This document shows, one piece after another, positions 40,552-48,951 of a DNA stretch of 64,000 nt. The DNA comes from Pseudomonadota bacterium (GTDB lineage Bacteria > Pseudomonadota > Gammaproteobacteria > Steroidobacterales > Steroidobacteraceae): positions 1 through 64,000 of the forward strand of contig JANXWS010000062.1 of NCBI GenBank assembly GCA_025351005.1, written 5' to 3'. Position 1 is the stretch's first letter, and every line of letters starts with the position of its first letter. Under the pieces are notes generated by a model. It saw only the letters and a program-made list of their open reading frames with translations, did not search any database and had not been told where the DNA came from. The translations under genes were made by a program, and so were the position numbers.

Positions 40552-41112
40552 ATGCGTGAGCTGATCTTCATCGTCGAGTCGCTGCTGGCGCTGGTCATCG
40601 GGGCGTTCCTGCTGCGCTTGCTGCTGCAGCTGCTGCGCACCGACTTCAGGAACCCGTTCGTTCAGGCGATCGTGCGCGTGACGAATCCGGTGGTGCTGCC
40701 GCTGCGGCGCGTGCTGCCGCCGATTGGCCGGCTCGATACGGCCTCGCTGGTCGCCGTGCTGGCCGCGGAGATGCTGCGTTCGACGCTGTTGCTGGCACTC
40801 GGCGGCGCCGGCGCGCCGTCGCTCGTGCCGCTCGCGCTGCTCGCGGTCGTCGATCTCCTCGACACCGCGCTCGTGGTGCTGCTGGTCGCGATACTGCTGT
40901 ACGTCGTGCTCAGCTGGGTGGCGCCAGACGGCCACAACCCGGCCGGCCGCCTGCTTGGCGAGCTCACGACGCCGCTGCTCCGGCCGTTCCGCCGTGCGCT
41001 GCCGACCTTCGGCGGCATCGACCTCTCGCCGCTCGCCGCGCTGCTGGTGCTCGCGGTGCTGCGGATGGTGCTGAACGGCCGCATCGCCCCGTGGCTGATG
41101 TCGCTCGGCTGA
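40552..41112 (+). CDS. yggT: YggT family membrane protein
   Basis: 186-residue protein with two copies of the YGGT unit, each a pair of membrane helices: LLALVIGAFLLRLLLQLLRTDFRNP with TNPVVLPLRRVLPPIG, then VAILLYVVLSWVAPDG with LTTPLLRPFRRALPTFGGID. An osmotic-tolerance or membrane-insertion role has been proposed for the family but is not settled. GGAG site 8 nt before the ATG. Follows proC by 23 nt and overlaps yggU. Confidence 0.9.
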   Translation: MRELIFIVESLLALVIGAFLLRLLLQLLRTDFRNPFVQAIVRVTNPVVLPLRRVLPPIGRLDTASLVAVLAAEMLRSTLLLALGGAGAPSLVPLALLAVVDLLDTALVVLLVAILLYVVLSWVAPDGHNPAGRLLGELTTPLLRPFRRALPTFGGIDLSPLAALLVLAVLRMVLNGRIAPWLMSLG

Positions 41113-41417
41113 GCGCCGGCTGGCACCGCTGGGACGGCGCCGATCTGGTGCTCGCCGTCCACGTCCAGCCGCGCGCCGCCCGCGACGAGCTGAAGCCCGA
41201 GGCCGCGCGGCTCCGGGTGCGCATCACCGCGCCACCCGTCGACGGCGCCGCCAACCGGCACCTGCTTGCGTTCCTGGCGCACGAGTTCGGCGTCGCGCCA
41301 TCGCGCGCCATGCTCGTGCGCGGCGGCGGCGGGCGCTCGAAGCTGGTGCGCATCACTTCGCCGTCAGCGGTGCCGGCGGCGCTCGCCCCGCACCTGGAGC
41401 TGCCGCGGCCGAGCTGA
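41091..41417 (+). CDS. yggU: YggU/DUF167 family protein
   Basis: 108 residues of the small alpha/beta DUF167 fold: LAVHVQPRAARDEL, LRVRITAPPVDGAANRHLLAFLAHEFGV, MLVRGGGGRSKLVRI. Function unknown. The only in-frame standard start is a GTG overlapping yggT by 22 nt; a CTG exactly at the yggT stop (41109) would give the more usual N-terminus, so the start is uncertain. Last gene of the yggS operon. Confidence 0.88.
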   Translation: MADVARLSAGWHRWDGADLVLAVHVQPRAARDELKPEAARLRVRITAPPVDGAANRHLLAFLAHEFGVAPSRAMLVRGGGGRSKLVRITSPSAVPAALAPHLELPRPS

Positions 41418-41617
41418 AACATCGGAAAACGTAGTGGAATTGCGCGATCGGTGTGTTATTGTCGCGCGCGGTTGAGTCACGGGCCGGGGATTTTGCGCTG
41501 GTTTTTGAGTCTCCCGTGTGCCATTGGAGCCCGTCCGCACGCGGCCGAGTGCGCACCGGGAGGCGACGAATCCACGGAAAAACAACGACCCACATCGGAA
41601 ACCCACAGGAGAACGCA

Positions 41618-41929
41618 ATGGCGAAAAAGAGCGCGGCCCCCACCAAGTCTGAAATCCTCGCGCACATCGCGAAGGACACGGAACTGTCGAAGAAGCAGGC
41701 TGGAGCCGTCTTCGACTCGCTGCACGGGCTGATCAAGAAGAGCCTGCGCGGCTCGGGCCTGTTCACGATCCCGGGCCTGCTGAAGCTGAAAGTCGTCAAG
41801 AAGCCCGCCACGAAGGCGCGCGAGGGCGTCAACCCGTTCACGGGCATGAAGATGACGTTCAAGGCGAAGGCGGCCTCGAAGAAGGTGCGCGCCGTTGCCC
41901 TGAAGTCGCTGAAGTCGATGGTCAACTGA
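41618..41929 (+). CDS. HU/IHF family DNA-binding protein
   Basis: 103-residue nucleoid-associated protein. A basic N-terminus (MAKKSAAPTKSE) leads into the HU helix pair (ILAHIAKDTELSKKQAGAVFDSL). The beta arm has GVNPFTGMKMTFKAKAASKKVRA with the DNA-intercalating Pro in NPFTG. It is longer and more basic than HupB and diverges from both IHF subunits, so it is an HU-like protein of a separate subgroup. AGGAG site 6-8 nt upstream, own 200-nt upstream region and a strong terminator just after, so it is monocistronic. A TATTGT hexamer (41457-41462) is a weak promoter candidate. Confidence 0.92.
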   Translation: MAKKSAAPTKSEILAHIAKDTELSKKQAGAVFDSLHGLIKKSLRGSGLFTIPGLLKLKVVKKPATKAREGVNPFTGMKMTFKAKAASKKVRAVALKSLKSMVN

Positions 41930-41968
41930 GCCCACGCGCGCCGGGCCGCGGGCCCGGCGCCGAGCCCA

Positions 41969-41998
41969 AAGCCGGGGCCCGTCGTCCCCGGCTTTTTT
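41969..41998 (+). terminator. Rho-independent terminator of the HU-like gene
   Basis: Stem AAGCCGGGG / CCCCGGCTT with an 8-nt loop, followed by a T run to 41998. It begins 40 nt after the HU-like stop codon. Confidence 0.9.
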
Positions 41999-42020
41999 GT
42001 GCCCGCGCCGCCTGCCGGAC

Positions 42021-42674
42021 TCAGGTGTCGCCGAGCTGCGACTGAACCGCGTCCTTGAGCTCGTTGAGCCGGCCGTGGAAGAAGTGCTCGGCGCCAGAGA
42101 TGATGACGACGGTCGGTGCAGGCACGAGGTGTCGGGTCCACCCGAGGACCTGGTGGTGATCGACCAGCTCGTCGCGGTCGCCCTGGATCACGAGCCATGG
42201 CGCGAGCGGCGGCGGGTCGCGCGTGAAGTCGAAGCGGCCCACGGGCGGGGCTATCGTGATCAGCCGTTCGACCGGCCGCAGCGCGGCGACGCGGAAGGCC
42301 ACGAAGGCACCGAACGAGAACCCGGCGAGCGTCAGGCGCGCGCCGCTCCAGCGCCCGAGCGCGTAGTCAGCGACCGCGAGCGCGTCCTCCGTCTCGCCGC
42401 GGCCGTCGTCGAAGCTGCCGGCGCTCGCGCCGACCCCCCGGAAGTTGAAGCGCACGGTCGCGAACTGACGCTCCTGCAGCGCCCGCGCGGCCATGTGCAC
42501 GACCTTGTTCTGCAGCGTGCCGCCGTGGAGCGGATGCGGATGGCAGACGAGCGCGACGTGCCGGCCGTCGAAAGCCGCCGGTACCTCGACCACGGTCTCG
42601 AGCGGGCCGACCGGACCCGCGATCGCGACACGCTCTGGCGCCGGCGGCCGGAACGGTGGCTGTCCCGCCGCCAC
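42021..42674 (-). CDS. Alpha/beta hydrolase (small dienelactone-hydrolase-like family)
   Basis: 217 residues of alpha/beta-hydrolase fold resembling the short bacterial hydrolases with a PHPLHGG motif: HVALVCHPHPLHGGTLQNKVV, RFNFRGVGASAGSFDDGRGE, nucleophile elbow AGFSFGAFVAF (G-F-S-F-G), acid region VIQGDRDELVD and catalytic His in GAEHFFHGRL. No signal peptide. Substrate unknown. GTG start directly after the FKBP gene (9 nt), so it is probably the last gene of an htpG-FKBP-hydrolase run. Confidence 0.88.
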   Translation of the reverse strand: MAAGQPPFRPPAPERVAIAGPVGPLETVVEVPAAFDGRHVALVCHPHPLHGGTLQNKVVHMAARALQERQFATVRFNFRGVGASAGSFDDGRGETEDALAVADYALGRWSGARLTLAGFSFGAFVAFRVAALRPVERLITIAPPVGRFDFTRDPPPLAPWLVIQGDRDELVDHHQVLGWTRHLVPAPTVVIISGAEHFFHGRLNELKDAVQSQLGDT

Positions 42675-42683
42675 CGCGCCCGC

Positions 42684-43160
42684 TCAGCCCGCCGGACCGA
42701 CGGCGAGCAGCTCGACCTCGAACAGCAGCGTCGCGCCGGGCGGGATCACGTTGCCCGCACCGCGCGAGCCGTAGCCGAGCTGCGGGGAGATCAACAGCAG
42801 GCGCTTGCCGCCGATGCGCATGCCCACGACCCCGTAGTCCCAGCCGCGGATGACCTGGCCCGCACCGAGCTGGAAGCTGAAGGGCTCGTGGCGGTCGTGG
42901 GAGCTGTCGAACTTGCGGCCCTTGCCCTCCGGGGCCTGCGGATCGGACAGCCAGCCGGTGTAGTGCACCTGCACCGACATGCCCGCCTGCACCGGCTCGC
43001 CATGGCCGACCGCAAGATCGGTAATCGTGAGTCCGAGGACCTCGGTGGGCGCGCCGGAGGATGCGGGCTCGGCGCCCGAGGGCTCCGCGGCGGCGGCCGG
43101 CACAACGGAACCGAGCAGCAGCGCGGCGACGGCCGCGGGCAGCAGGCGGATGGGGTTCAT
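42684..43160 (-). CDS. Exported FKBP-type peptidyl-prolyl isomerase
   Basis: Periplasmic proline isomerase of 158 residues. Signal peptide 1-25 (ending PAAAAEP), short linker, then one FKBP domain: [48 protein letters not shown] and a [36 protein letters not shown] tail, with the aromatic pocket residues intact. GGAG lies 8 nt before the ATG. It follows htpG by about 40 nt. Confidence 0.93.
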   Translation of the reverse strand: MNPIRLLPAAVAALLLGSVVPAAAAEPSGAEPASSGAPTEVLGLTITDLAVGHGEPVQAGMSVQVHYTGWLSDPQAPEGKGRKFDSSHDRHEPFSFQLGAGQVIRGWDYGVVGMRIGGKRLLLISPQLGYGSRGAGNVIPPGATLLFEVELLAVGPAG

Positions 43161-43200
43161 GGTCTGGTCTCCGGCCGCGGCGACGCCGCAGGGGCCGCCA

Positions 43201-45102
43201 TTATGCGGGCGGAGCGCCGGCCGCCGCGAGCAGCAGGCGGTTGAGGCGACGCACGAACTCCGCCGGCTCCGCGAGCGAACCGCCCTCCGCGAGCGTCGCC
43301 TCGTCGATCAGGAGGCCCGCCAGATCGCGGAACTCCGCCCCGTCCGGCAGGCTGGCGAGCCGCGCCACGAGCGGGTGCGCCGGGTTCACCTCCAGCGTCG
43401 GCCGGTGCGCCGGCACCTTCTGGCCGGCGGCCTCGAGGAACTTGCGCATCGACGCGCTGACGTCGCCCTCGCCGCGCACCAGGCAGGCGGGGGATTCGGC
43501 GAGCCGCTGCGTCGCGCGCACGCCCTCGACCCGCCCCGAGAGCACCTCGCGCAGGCGGCCGCAGAGCGCGAGCGTCGCCTGCTGGTCGCCGGCGGCCGGA
43601 TCTGCGGGCTCGCCGAGGTCCAGGTCGCCGCGGCTGACGTCGCGGAAGCTCTTGCCCTCGTACTCGCCGAGGTAGGACATCATCCACTCGTCGACGCGAT
43701 CGTGCAGCAGCAGCACCTCGACGCTCTGCTGGCGCAGGCGTTCGAGCTGCGGAACCTGGCGGGCCGCGTTCCAGGTCTCGGCAAGCACGTAATAGATGTG
43801 CTTCTGGCCGGGACGCAGCCGGCCGATGCAATCGTCGAGCGACTGGTCCTGCGCCTCGCGCTCGGTCGCAGTGGTCGCAAATCGCAGCAGCTTCGCGATG
43901 CGCTCGCGGCTCGCAGGGTCCTCGGCGACACCCTCTTTCAGCACCTGGCCGAACTCCTTCCAGAAGTTCTGGTACTTGTCGGGCTCCTCCTTGGCGAGCC
44001 GGGCGAGCAGCTCGAGCACGCGGCGCGCGATGCCGGCCCGCATCGCCTCGATCTCCGGGTCCTGCTGCAGCAGCTCGCGCGAGACGTTGAGCGGCAGGTC
44101 GCTGGAGTCGACCACGCCCTTGACGAAGCGCAGGTACAACGGCAGGAACTGCTCGGCGTCGTCGAGGATGAAGACGCGCTTGACGTACAGCTTGAGGCCG
44201 CGCGCCGCATCGCGGCTCCAGAGGTCGAACGGCGCGCGCGCGGGGACGTACAGCAGCGTCGTGTACTCGCGCTTGCCCTCGACGCGGTTGTGCGCCCACG
44301 CGAGCGGCGCCGCCGAATCGTGCGCGACGTGCTTGTAGAACTCGATGTAGTCCTCGTCCTGGAGTTCGGCGCGCGGCCGGGTCCAGAGCGCCTGAGCGCT
44401 GTTGACGACCTCGTGGCGGTCGGCGCCGGCCGGCGCTGCGCCGTCGCTGCCGGGACGGGTGGGCATGCGCACCGGGAAGCCGATGTGGTCGGAGTAGCGC
44501 TTGACGAGGGCGCGCAGGCGCCAGGCGTCCGCGAACTCGCGGGCGTCCGCCTTCAGGTGCAGCACGACGCGCGTGCCGCGCCGCTCCTGCACCGCGTTCT
44601 CGACGGTGAACTGGCCGGAGCCGTCCGACTCCCAGTGCACGCCGTCCGCGGCCGCGGCGCCGGCACGACGCGAGTAGGCCTCGACCCGGTCGGCGACGAT
44701 GAACGCCGAATAAAAACCGACGCCGAACTGGCCGATCAGCTGCGCGTCGCGCTGCTGGTCGCCCGTCAACTGCGCCAGGAACTCGGCGGTGCCGGAGCGG
44801 GCGATCGTGCCCAGATGCTCGATGATCTCGTCGCGGCTCATGCCGGCGCCGGAGTCCGATACCGACAGCGTGCCCGCAGTGGCGTCGAAGTCGACGTCGA
44901 TCGAGAGGCCGGCGTCACCCTCGAGCAGGCCGGGCTCGGCGAGCGCGCGGAAACGCAGCTTGTCGCAGGCGTCGGAAGCGTTCGAGATCAGCTCGCGGAG
45001 GAAGATCTCGCGGTTCGAGTACAGGGAATGGACCATCAGGCGCAGCAGCTGCTTCACCTCGGCCTGAAAGCCGCGGGTCTCCCGCTGCGTATCGCTCGTC
45101 AT
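43201..45102 (-). CDS. htpG: Heat-shock chaperone HtpG (Hsp90)
   Basis: Cytoplasmic ATP-dependent chaperone, 633 residues. N-terminal ATPase domain with [46 protein letters not shown]; middle domain with [43 protein letters not shown]-terminal dimerisation domain. The start aligns with E. coli HtpG ([23 protein letters not shown]). A sigma-32-like promoter lies about 75 nt upstream. Likely cotranscribed with the FKBP isomerase downstream, another folding factor. Confidence 0.97.
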   Translation of the reverse strand: MTSDTQRETRGFQAEVKQLLRLMVHSLYSNREIFLRELISNASDACDKLRFRALAEPGLLEGDAGLSIDVDFDATAGTLSVSDSGAGMSRDEIIEHLGTIARSGTAEFLAQLTGDQQRDAQLIGQFGVGFYSAFIVADRVEAYSRRAGAAAADGVHWESDGSGQFTVENAVQERRGTRVVLHLKADAREFADAWRLRALVKRYSDHIGFPVRMPTRPGSDGAAPAGADRHEVVNSAQALWTRPRAELQDEDYIEFYKHVAHDSAAPLAWAHNRVEGKREYTTLLYVPARAPFDLWSRDAARGLKLYVKRVFILDDAEQFLPLYLRFVKGVVDSSDLPLNVSRELLQQDPEIEAMRAGIARRVLELLARLAKEEPDKYQNFWKEFGQVLKEGVAEDPASRERIAKLLRFATTATEREAQDQSLDDCIGRLRPGQKHIYYVLAETWNAARQVPQLERLRQQSVEVLLLHDRVDEWMMSYLGEYEGKSFRDVSRGDLDLGEPADPAAGDQQATLALCGRLREVLSGRVEGVRATQRLAESPACLVRGEGDVSASMRKFLEAAGQKVPAHRPTLEVNPAHPLVARLASLPDGAEFRDLAGLLIDEATLAEGGSLAEPAEFVRRLNRLLLAAAGAPPA

Positions 45103-45176
45103 CTGGCTGTGCCCCGGGCAATTGCAGGTCGTCGCCGTGCAAGGCGGCCCGCCGAACGCCGGCGGGCGGGGCCCAC

Positions 45177-45203
45177 TGTAGGGGCCGCGGGGCAGGAATC
45201 AAG
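45177..45203 (-). promoter_or_regulatory. Sigma-32-like heat-shock promoter of htpG
   Basis: Minus strand CTTGAT (45203-45198), a 13-nt spacer and CCCCTACA (45184-45177), close to the RpoH pattern CTTGAA-N11-16-CCCCATnT. It lies about 75 nt before the htpG ATG. Confidence 0.7.
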
Positions 45204-45227
45204 GGGCGCGGCGCGCGCCCCGGCCGC

Positions 45228-45317
45228 TCAAAGGGCTTCGAACATCATCGTTGCTCGTTGCCACAACACCGCCCAGAGGTCATCAATCTCATCAAGCACT
45301 AACAGCAGTCTTTCCAT
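45228..45317 (-). CDS. Candidate small protein upstream of htpG (29 or 40 aa)
   Basis: A short minus-strand frame encoding a 29-residue peptide beginning MERLLLVLDEIDDLWAVL and ending TMMFEAL. It has an amphipathic hydrophobic/acidic character and three Leu in a row. An AAGGTGA site lies 8 nt before the ATG; an in-frame GTG at 45350 would extend it to 40 residues. Codon choice (AGA, TTA, CTT, ATT, GAT) is clearly less GC-rich than the rest of the window. It ends 25 nt before the htpG heat-shock promoter. No homolog is claimed. It could be a small membrane-associated or regulatory peptide, or chance. Confidence 0.4.
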   Translation of the reverse strand: MERLLLVLDEIDDLWAVLWQRATMMFEAL

Positions 45318-45399
45318 AACGTTATCACCTTCATCGGGACGCAGGATCACACTAGGCCGAGCGCCCAGGAAGCACGCTGCGCGGCGTCACAGGCCGGGG

Positions 45400-45427
45400 T
45401 TGCCGGAGGGGGTAGGCGCTCTATTGC
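45400..45427 (+). promoter_or_regulatory. Possible parA promoter
   Basis: TTGCCG (45400-45405), a 16-nt spacer and TATTGC (45422-45427) precede the ParA-like gene and predict a leader of about 70 nt. Weak match, listed because nothing else in the gap fits better. Confidence 0.3.
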
Positions 45428-45505
45428 GCCCGCCGGTGCCCGTCAGTACGCTTGTTCCGACTGGGGTAACGGCCCCGCCATTACGGCGCCGGCCGGGGAC
45501 ATAAC

Positions 45506-46216
45506 ATGACTCAGCGGATTGTCGTCCTGAACCCGAAGGGCGGCTCGGGCAAGACCACCGTCGCGATCAACCTGGCCGCGTACTACGCGACGGCGGGCTG
45601 CGGCACCGCGCTCGTCGACTACGACCCGCAGGCCTCAAGCTCGCGCTGGCTCAAGCAGCGCAGGGCCGACCTGCCGCCGATCCATGGCATCGCGGCCTAC
45701 GAGAACAACCTGCGCGTCACGCGCTCCTTCATGATGCGCGTGCCACCCGGTACGATTCGCGTCGTCGTCGACACGCCGGCGGCGGTCACGCCGCAGCGGA
45801 TGCCGGACCTGGTTCGCGACGCCGACGCGATCATCATCCCGGTGATGCCGTCGGACATCGACAGCCACGCCGCCCTGAAATGCATCACGGACCTGCTGCT
45901 GGTCGCCAAGGTGCGGCGCAGCGAGCAGCGCATCGCGGTGGTCGTCAACCGCGCACGCCGCAATACGCGGGCGCTCTCGACGCTGATGCGCTTCCTCGAG
46001 ACGATGCGCATCCCGGTTGTGACCACGCTCAGGGATTCGACCAACTACCCGCACGCCGCCGAGTTCGGTCACGGCGTGCACGAGATGAAGAGCTACCTCG
46101 CGCGCGAGGACGTCGAGAGCTGGCAGCCGCTGATCGAGTGGCTCGAGTCCCGCGTCGGCGGCGGCGGCATCGCGGGTCTCGCGGCGGGCGGGGGCAGTTT
46201 CAAGTTCGCCGGCTGA
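45506..46216 (+). CDS. Orphan ParA-family ATPase
   Basis: 236-residue deviant-Walker ATPase: NPKGGSGKTTVAINLAAYYA, DYDPQASSSRWL, RVVVDTPAAVTPQRM and IPVMPSDIDSHAALK. Such proteins position or partition cargo (DNA, chemosensory clusters, other complexes) on the nucleoid or membrane. No parB or parS candidate is next to it, so it is unlikely to be the chromosome ParA. The C-terminus is glycine-rich (GGGGIAGLAAGGGSFKF). GGGGA precedes the ATG. It converges on a small basic gene, the stops being directly adjacent. Confidence 0.9.
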   Translation: MTQRIVVLNPKGGSGKTTVAINLAAYYATAGCGTALVDYDPQASSSRWLKQRRADLPPIHGIAAYENNLRVTRSFMMRVPPGTIRVVVDTPAAVTPQRMPDLVRDADAIIIPVMPSDIDSHAALKCITDLLLVAKVRRSEQRIAVVVNRARRNTRALSTLMRFLETMRIPVVTTLRDSTNYPHAAEFGHGVHEMKSYLAREDVESWQPLIEWLESRVGGGGIAGLAAGGGSFKFAG

Positions 46217-46480
46217 TCAGGGCTTCGGCTCCTTGCCGGGCTGCCAGTTGTTGCGCATCTTCTCGGCCCACGTCTTGTAGCTCGCGTAGTTGTGGAGCGT
46301 GCGCGTGATCGCGGCGTGGCGGCTCACGGCCGGTCGTGCCGCCGGACGCGGCGCACCGGGCCGCTCGAAGCGGCCGGTCGTCCCGGTCGTCCCGGTCGTC
46401 CCGGTCGACGCCGGGCGCGGCGCCGGGCCGCCGAGCGGCGGTCCGTTCGGAGGGCTGCGCGGGCTTTTGCTCTGGCTCAT
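46217..46480 (-). CDS. Small basic protein with a short Thr-Gly repeat
   Basis: Unrecognised 87-residue product. The N-terminal half is disordered (Ser/Pro/Gly/Arg) and contains a TGTTGTTGTTG run encoded by a 9-bp tandem repeat. The C-terminal third looks folded or conserved: HAAITRTLHNYASYKTWAEK then MRNNWQPGKEP. The internal ATG is chosen over the longer frame because SQSKSP begins a plausible basic protein and the upstream part is shadow-like. Function unknown; converges with the ParA gene. Confidence 0.5.
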   Translation of the reverse strand: MSQSKSPRSPPNGPPLGGPAPRPASTGTTGTTGTTGRFERPGAPRPAARPAVSRHAAITRTLHNYASYKTWAEKMRNNWQPGKEPKP

Positions 46481-46596
46481 GCCGTGACATCCGGACTGGC
46501 GAGAACCCAAGGTACTGCCCGCCCGGGCGCGGCTCACAGGAACTGTGTCACAGGCGGCCCGGTATCAGGTCACCGATTCCTGATCCAAAGCCGGTT

Positions 46597-47988
46597 TCAG
46601 GCCACGACCCGGTAGACGGGCCGGTACGAGCCGCTGATTTTCATGCGCGCCTGGGCGGCGAAGGATGCGAGCAGCTGGTCGAGCGGCTGCATCAGGCGGG
46701 CGTCGCCGTGGATCTCGAACGGGCCGTGCTCCGCAATCTGGCGCATCCCCTGTTCCTTGATGTTGCCGGCCACGATCGCCGAGAACACGCGCCGCAGGTT
46801 TGCGGCTCGCTGGTGCAGCGGCTGGTCGAGGTGCAGGTCGAGCGCACCAACGCTTGCATGCGAGACCTCGAACGGCAGCTGGAACGCCGGCGGAATCACC
46901 AGTGTCCAGTTGAAGTTGTAGGCGTCGTCGCTGTGGCGACGCGCGCGGCGCACGTCCTCGAGACCGGTCGCCATCGTGCGCGCCACTTCGGCCGGGTCGT
47001 CGACGATGATCCGGTAGCGGGCCTGCGCCGCGGGGCCGAGCGTGAGCCCGATGAACTCATGGATGCGCTCGAACCAGGCGGCGGCGCTGGACGGTCCCGT
47101 GAATACCAGCGGCGCCGGCTGCGCTGCATTGGCCGGGTCGAGCAGGATGCCGAGCAGGTAGAGGATCTCCTCTGCCGTGCCGACGCCGCCCGGAAAGACG
47201 ACGAAGCCGTGGCCGAGCCGCGCGAACGCCTCGAGCCGCTTCTCGATGTCCGGCATGATCACGAGGTGGTTTACGATCGGGTTGGGTGCCTCGGCCGCAA
47301 CTATCCCGGGCTCGGTGAGGCCGATGTAGTGGCCGTTGGTGATGCGCTGCTTCGAGTGGCCGATCGTAGCGCCCTTCATCGGCCCCTTCATCGCGCCCGG
47401 CCCGCAGCCGGTGCAGACGTTCAGGCCGCGCAGGCCGAGCTCGTAGCCCACCCGCTTCGTGAAGTCGTACTCCTCGCGTGAAATCGAATGGCCACCCCAG
47501 CAGACGACCAGGTCCGGCCGGCCGCGCGCCTCGAGCACGCGCGCGTTGCGCAGGATGCAGAACACGGCGTTGGTGATGCCGGCGGGCGTGGTCAGGTCGA
47601 ACTGGCCGCTCTCGACGATCTCGTTGGCGATGTAGACGATGTCCCGCAGCACCGCGAACAGGTGCTCCTTGACGCCGCGGATCATCTTGCCGTCGACGAA
47701 GGCGACCGCCGGGGCATTCTTCATCTCGAGCTTGACGCCCCACGACTGGCGCACGATGCGGATCTCGAAGTCGCGGTACTTCTCGAACAGCGCGTTCGGA
47801 TCGTCGCTGAGGCTGCCGGAGTTGAGCACCGCGAGCGCGCAGCGGCGAAACAGCGGGTACAGCCCGCCCTGGCCGCGGTCCTGCAGCTGCGCCATCTCGA
47901 GCTGCGAGAGATTCTCGAGGCTGCCGCGCGGCGCGACGCGCGCATCGACGAAGTCGCTGGCGTCGAGTTCGGCGTCGGTCGCGCTCAC
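46597..47988 (-). CDS. ppnN: Nucleotide 5'-monophosphate nucleosidase PpnN (LOG family)
   Basis: Hydrolyses purine and pyrimidine nucleoside 5'-monophosphates to base and ribose 5-phosphate; the E. coli enzyme is stimulated by (p)ppGpp. 463 residues against 454 in E. coli. N-terminal domain (SLENLSQLEMAQLQDRGQGG), a central LOG/Rossmann domain with CWGGHSISREEYDF, TGCGPGAMKGPMKGA and the PGGVGTAEE catalytic loop, then the C-terminal PpnN domain (NWTLVIPPAFQLPFEVSH). The GTG start overlaps the ldt stop (GTGA), so it is coupled to the L,D-transpeptidase. Confidence 0.93.
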   Translation of the reverse strand: MSATDAELDASDFVDARVAPRGSLENLSQLEMAQLQDRGQGGLYPLFRRCALAVLNSGSLSDDPNALFEKYRDFEIRIVRQSWGVKLEMKNAPAVAFVDGKMIRGVKEHLFAVLRDIVYIANEIVESGQFDLTTPAGITNAVFCILRNARVLEARGRPDLVVCWGGHSISREEYDFTKRVGYELGLRGLNVCTGCGPGAMKGPMKGATIGHSKQRITNGHYIGLTEPGIVAAEAPNPIVNHLVIMPDIEKRLEAFARLGHGFVVFPGGVGTAEEILYLLGILLDPANAAQPAPLVFTGPSSAAAWFERIHEFIGLTLGPAAQARYRIIVDDPAEVARTMATGLEDVRRARRHSDDAYNFNWTLVIPPAFQLPFEVSHASVGALDLHLDQPLHQRAANLRRVFSAIVAGNIKEQGMRQIAEHGPFEIHGDARLMQPLDQLLASFAAQARMKISGSYRPVYRVVA

Positions 47989-48512
47989 TGCCGGATCTCG
48001 AGCGGTGTGTTGGGGCGGGTCAGCAGCCAGACCTCAAGCATGTCGTCGTTGGTCAGTGCGATGCAGCCGTCGGTCCAGTCGGAGGTCTGGTAGTAGTTGA
48101 CCGCCCGGCGCGGCAGGTTCGGCAGGCCGTGGATCATGATCGCGCCACCGGTACTCCAGCCGCGGCGATGCGCCCGCGCGGCGTCCTGCGCGTTCGGGTA
48201 TGAGACGTGCAGGGACAGGAAGAAGTCGCTCGCGGCATTGCGACCGTCGAGCAGATAATGCCCCTCCGGCGTGCGGAAGTCGCCCTCGCGTTCCTTCGGC
48301 CCGAGGGGATTCAGTCCGAGCAGGACCTTGTAGCTCTTGAACGGCTGACCGTCGTGGATCAGGTACAGGCGCCGTTCGCTCTTGACGACGAGCACCTCGT
48401 CCGCCATCGGCAGCGCGCCCGCGACACAGGCCGGTGCCGTGAGCGACAGCCACGCGCAGGTGAGCGCGCCAGCGAAGCGCCGGCGGCGAATTTGGGCGGT
48501 CGCGGTGGGCAT
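47985..48512 (-). CDS. Exported L,D-transpeptidase (YkuD family)
   Basis: Periplasmic enzyme that crosslinks peptidoglycan 3-3 or attaches proteins to it, using an active-site Cys. 175 residues: a signal peptide (to about residue 32, ending VAGALP), then one YkuD domain with VLVVKSERRLYLIHDGQPFKSYKV, FRTPEGHYLLDGRN, IMIHGLPN and the catalytic SDWTDGCIALTNDD with Cys150. No LysM domain. A perfect TATAAT ends six nt before the ATG and no ribosome site is visible, so the mRNA is probably leaderless. It is followed by ppnN. Confidence 0.93.
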   Translation of the reverse strand: MPTATAQIRRRRFAGALTCAWLSLTAPACVAGALPMADEVLVVKSERRLYLIHDGQPFKSYKVLLGLNPLGPKEREGDFRTPEGHYLLDGRNAASDFFLSLHVSYPNAQDAARAHRRGWSTGGAIMIHGLPNLPRRAVNYYQTSDWTDGCIALTNDDMLEVWLLTRPNTPLEIRQ

Positions 48513-48518
48513 GGACGA

Positions 48519-48524
48519 ATTATA
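48519..48524 (-). promoter_or_regulatory. Perfect TATAAT giving a leaderless ldt mRNA
   Basis: Minus-strand TATAAT at 48524-48519, followed by six nt and then the ATG of the L,D-transpeptidase gene. No good -35 is evident. Confidence 0.55.
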
Positions 48525-48576
48525 CGGAATGCCGGTGCGATCACCGCGACCTGCATCACGAGGCGCCCGCGCCCCG

Positions 48577-48951
48577 TCAGCGCTCGTCGACCTGGACGCT
48601 GCCGCAGCGCTGGTTGCCGGGCGCGCTGTCGGCCCTCAGCACGTAGCGGCGCCCTGGGTAGGTCTCGACGATCAGCTCGAAGCGCGTCGTCGTCCGGGTC
48701 GCTGCCATCACGCAGTCGACCAGCAGGCGGTGGCTGCCGGGCAGCACCAGCACGCTTGGCGAGCGGAAGCTGACGACCCGCTCGTCGACCTTGCGGATCA
48801 CCGGCGCGAGCGGCAGGCCGGCGTTCAACCGCGGCGCGCCCTCGATGCGCGCGAGTTCCGCAACCGGCCGCTCCGGACCGACGTAGTCGCGCTCGACCAC
48901 GCAAGCTGCAAGCAGCAGGAGCGGCAGGAGCCCGAGCGTGCGTCGCCGCAT
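48577..48951 (-). CDS. Small putative lipoprotein
   Basis: 124 residues, lipoprotein signal (LGLLPLLLLAAC, lipidated Cys at about 17), followed by a single small domain with VVERDYVGPERPV, a VVSFRSPSVLVLPGSHRLLV strand pair and YPGRRYVLRADSAPGNQRC. The PGSHRL and PGRRYVL segments resemble the periplasmic beta-sandwich carried by several uncharacterised lipoproteins. The ATG overlaps the mltD stop (TGATG), so it is coupled to MltD. Function unknown; envelope context suggests a role near peptidoglycan turnover. Confidence 0.75.
   Translation of the reverse strand: MRRRTLGLLPLLLLAACVVERDYVGPERPVAELARIEGAPRLNAGLPLAPVIRKVDERVVSFRSPSVLVLPGSHRLLVDCVMAATRTTTRFELIVETYPGRRYVLRADSAPGNQRCGSVQVDER

Noticed and set aside
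42979-45504. An 841-codon plus-strand open frame opposite htpG
   Set aside because: Antisense shadow of a well-conserved HtpG; no domain.
46375-46407. Tandem 9-bp repeat (CGGTCGTCC units) considered as a CRISPR or VNTR array
   Set aside because: Only about three to four units with no spacers, in frame inside a small coding sequence; it encodes a Thr-Gly repeat.
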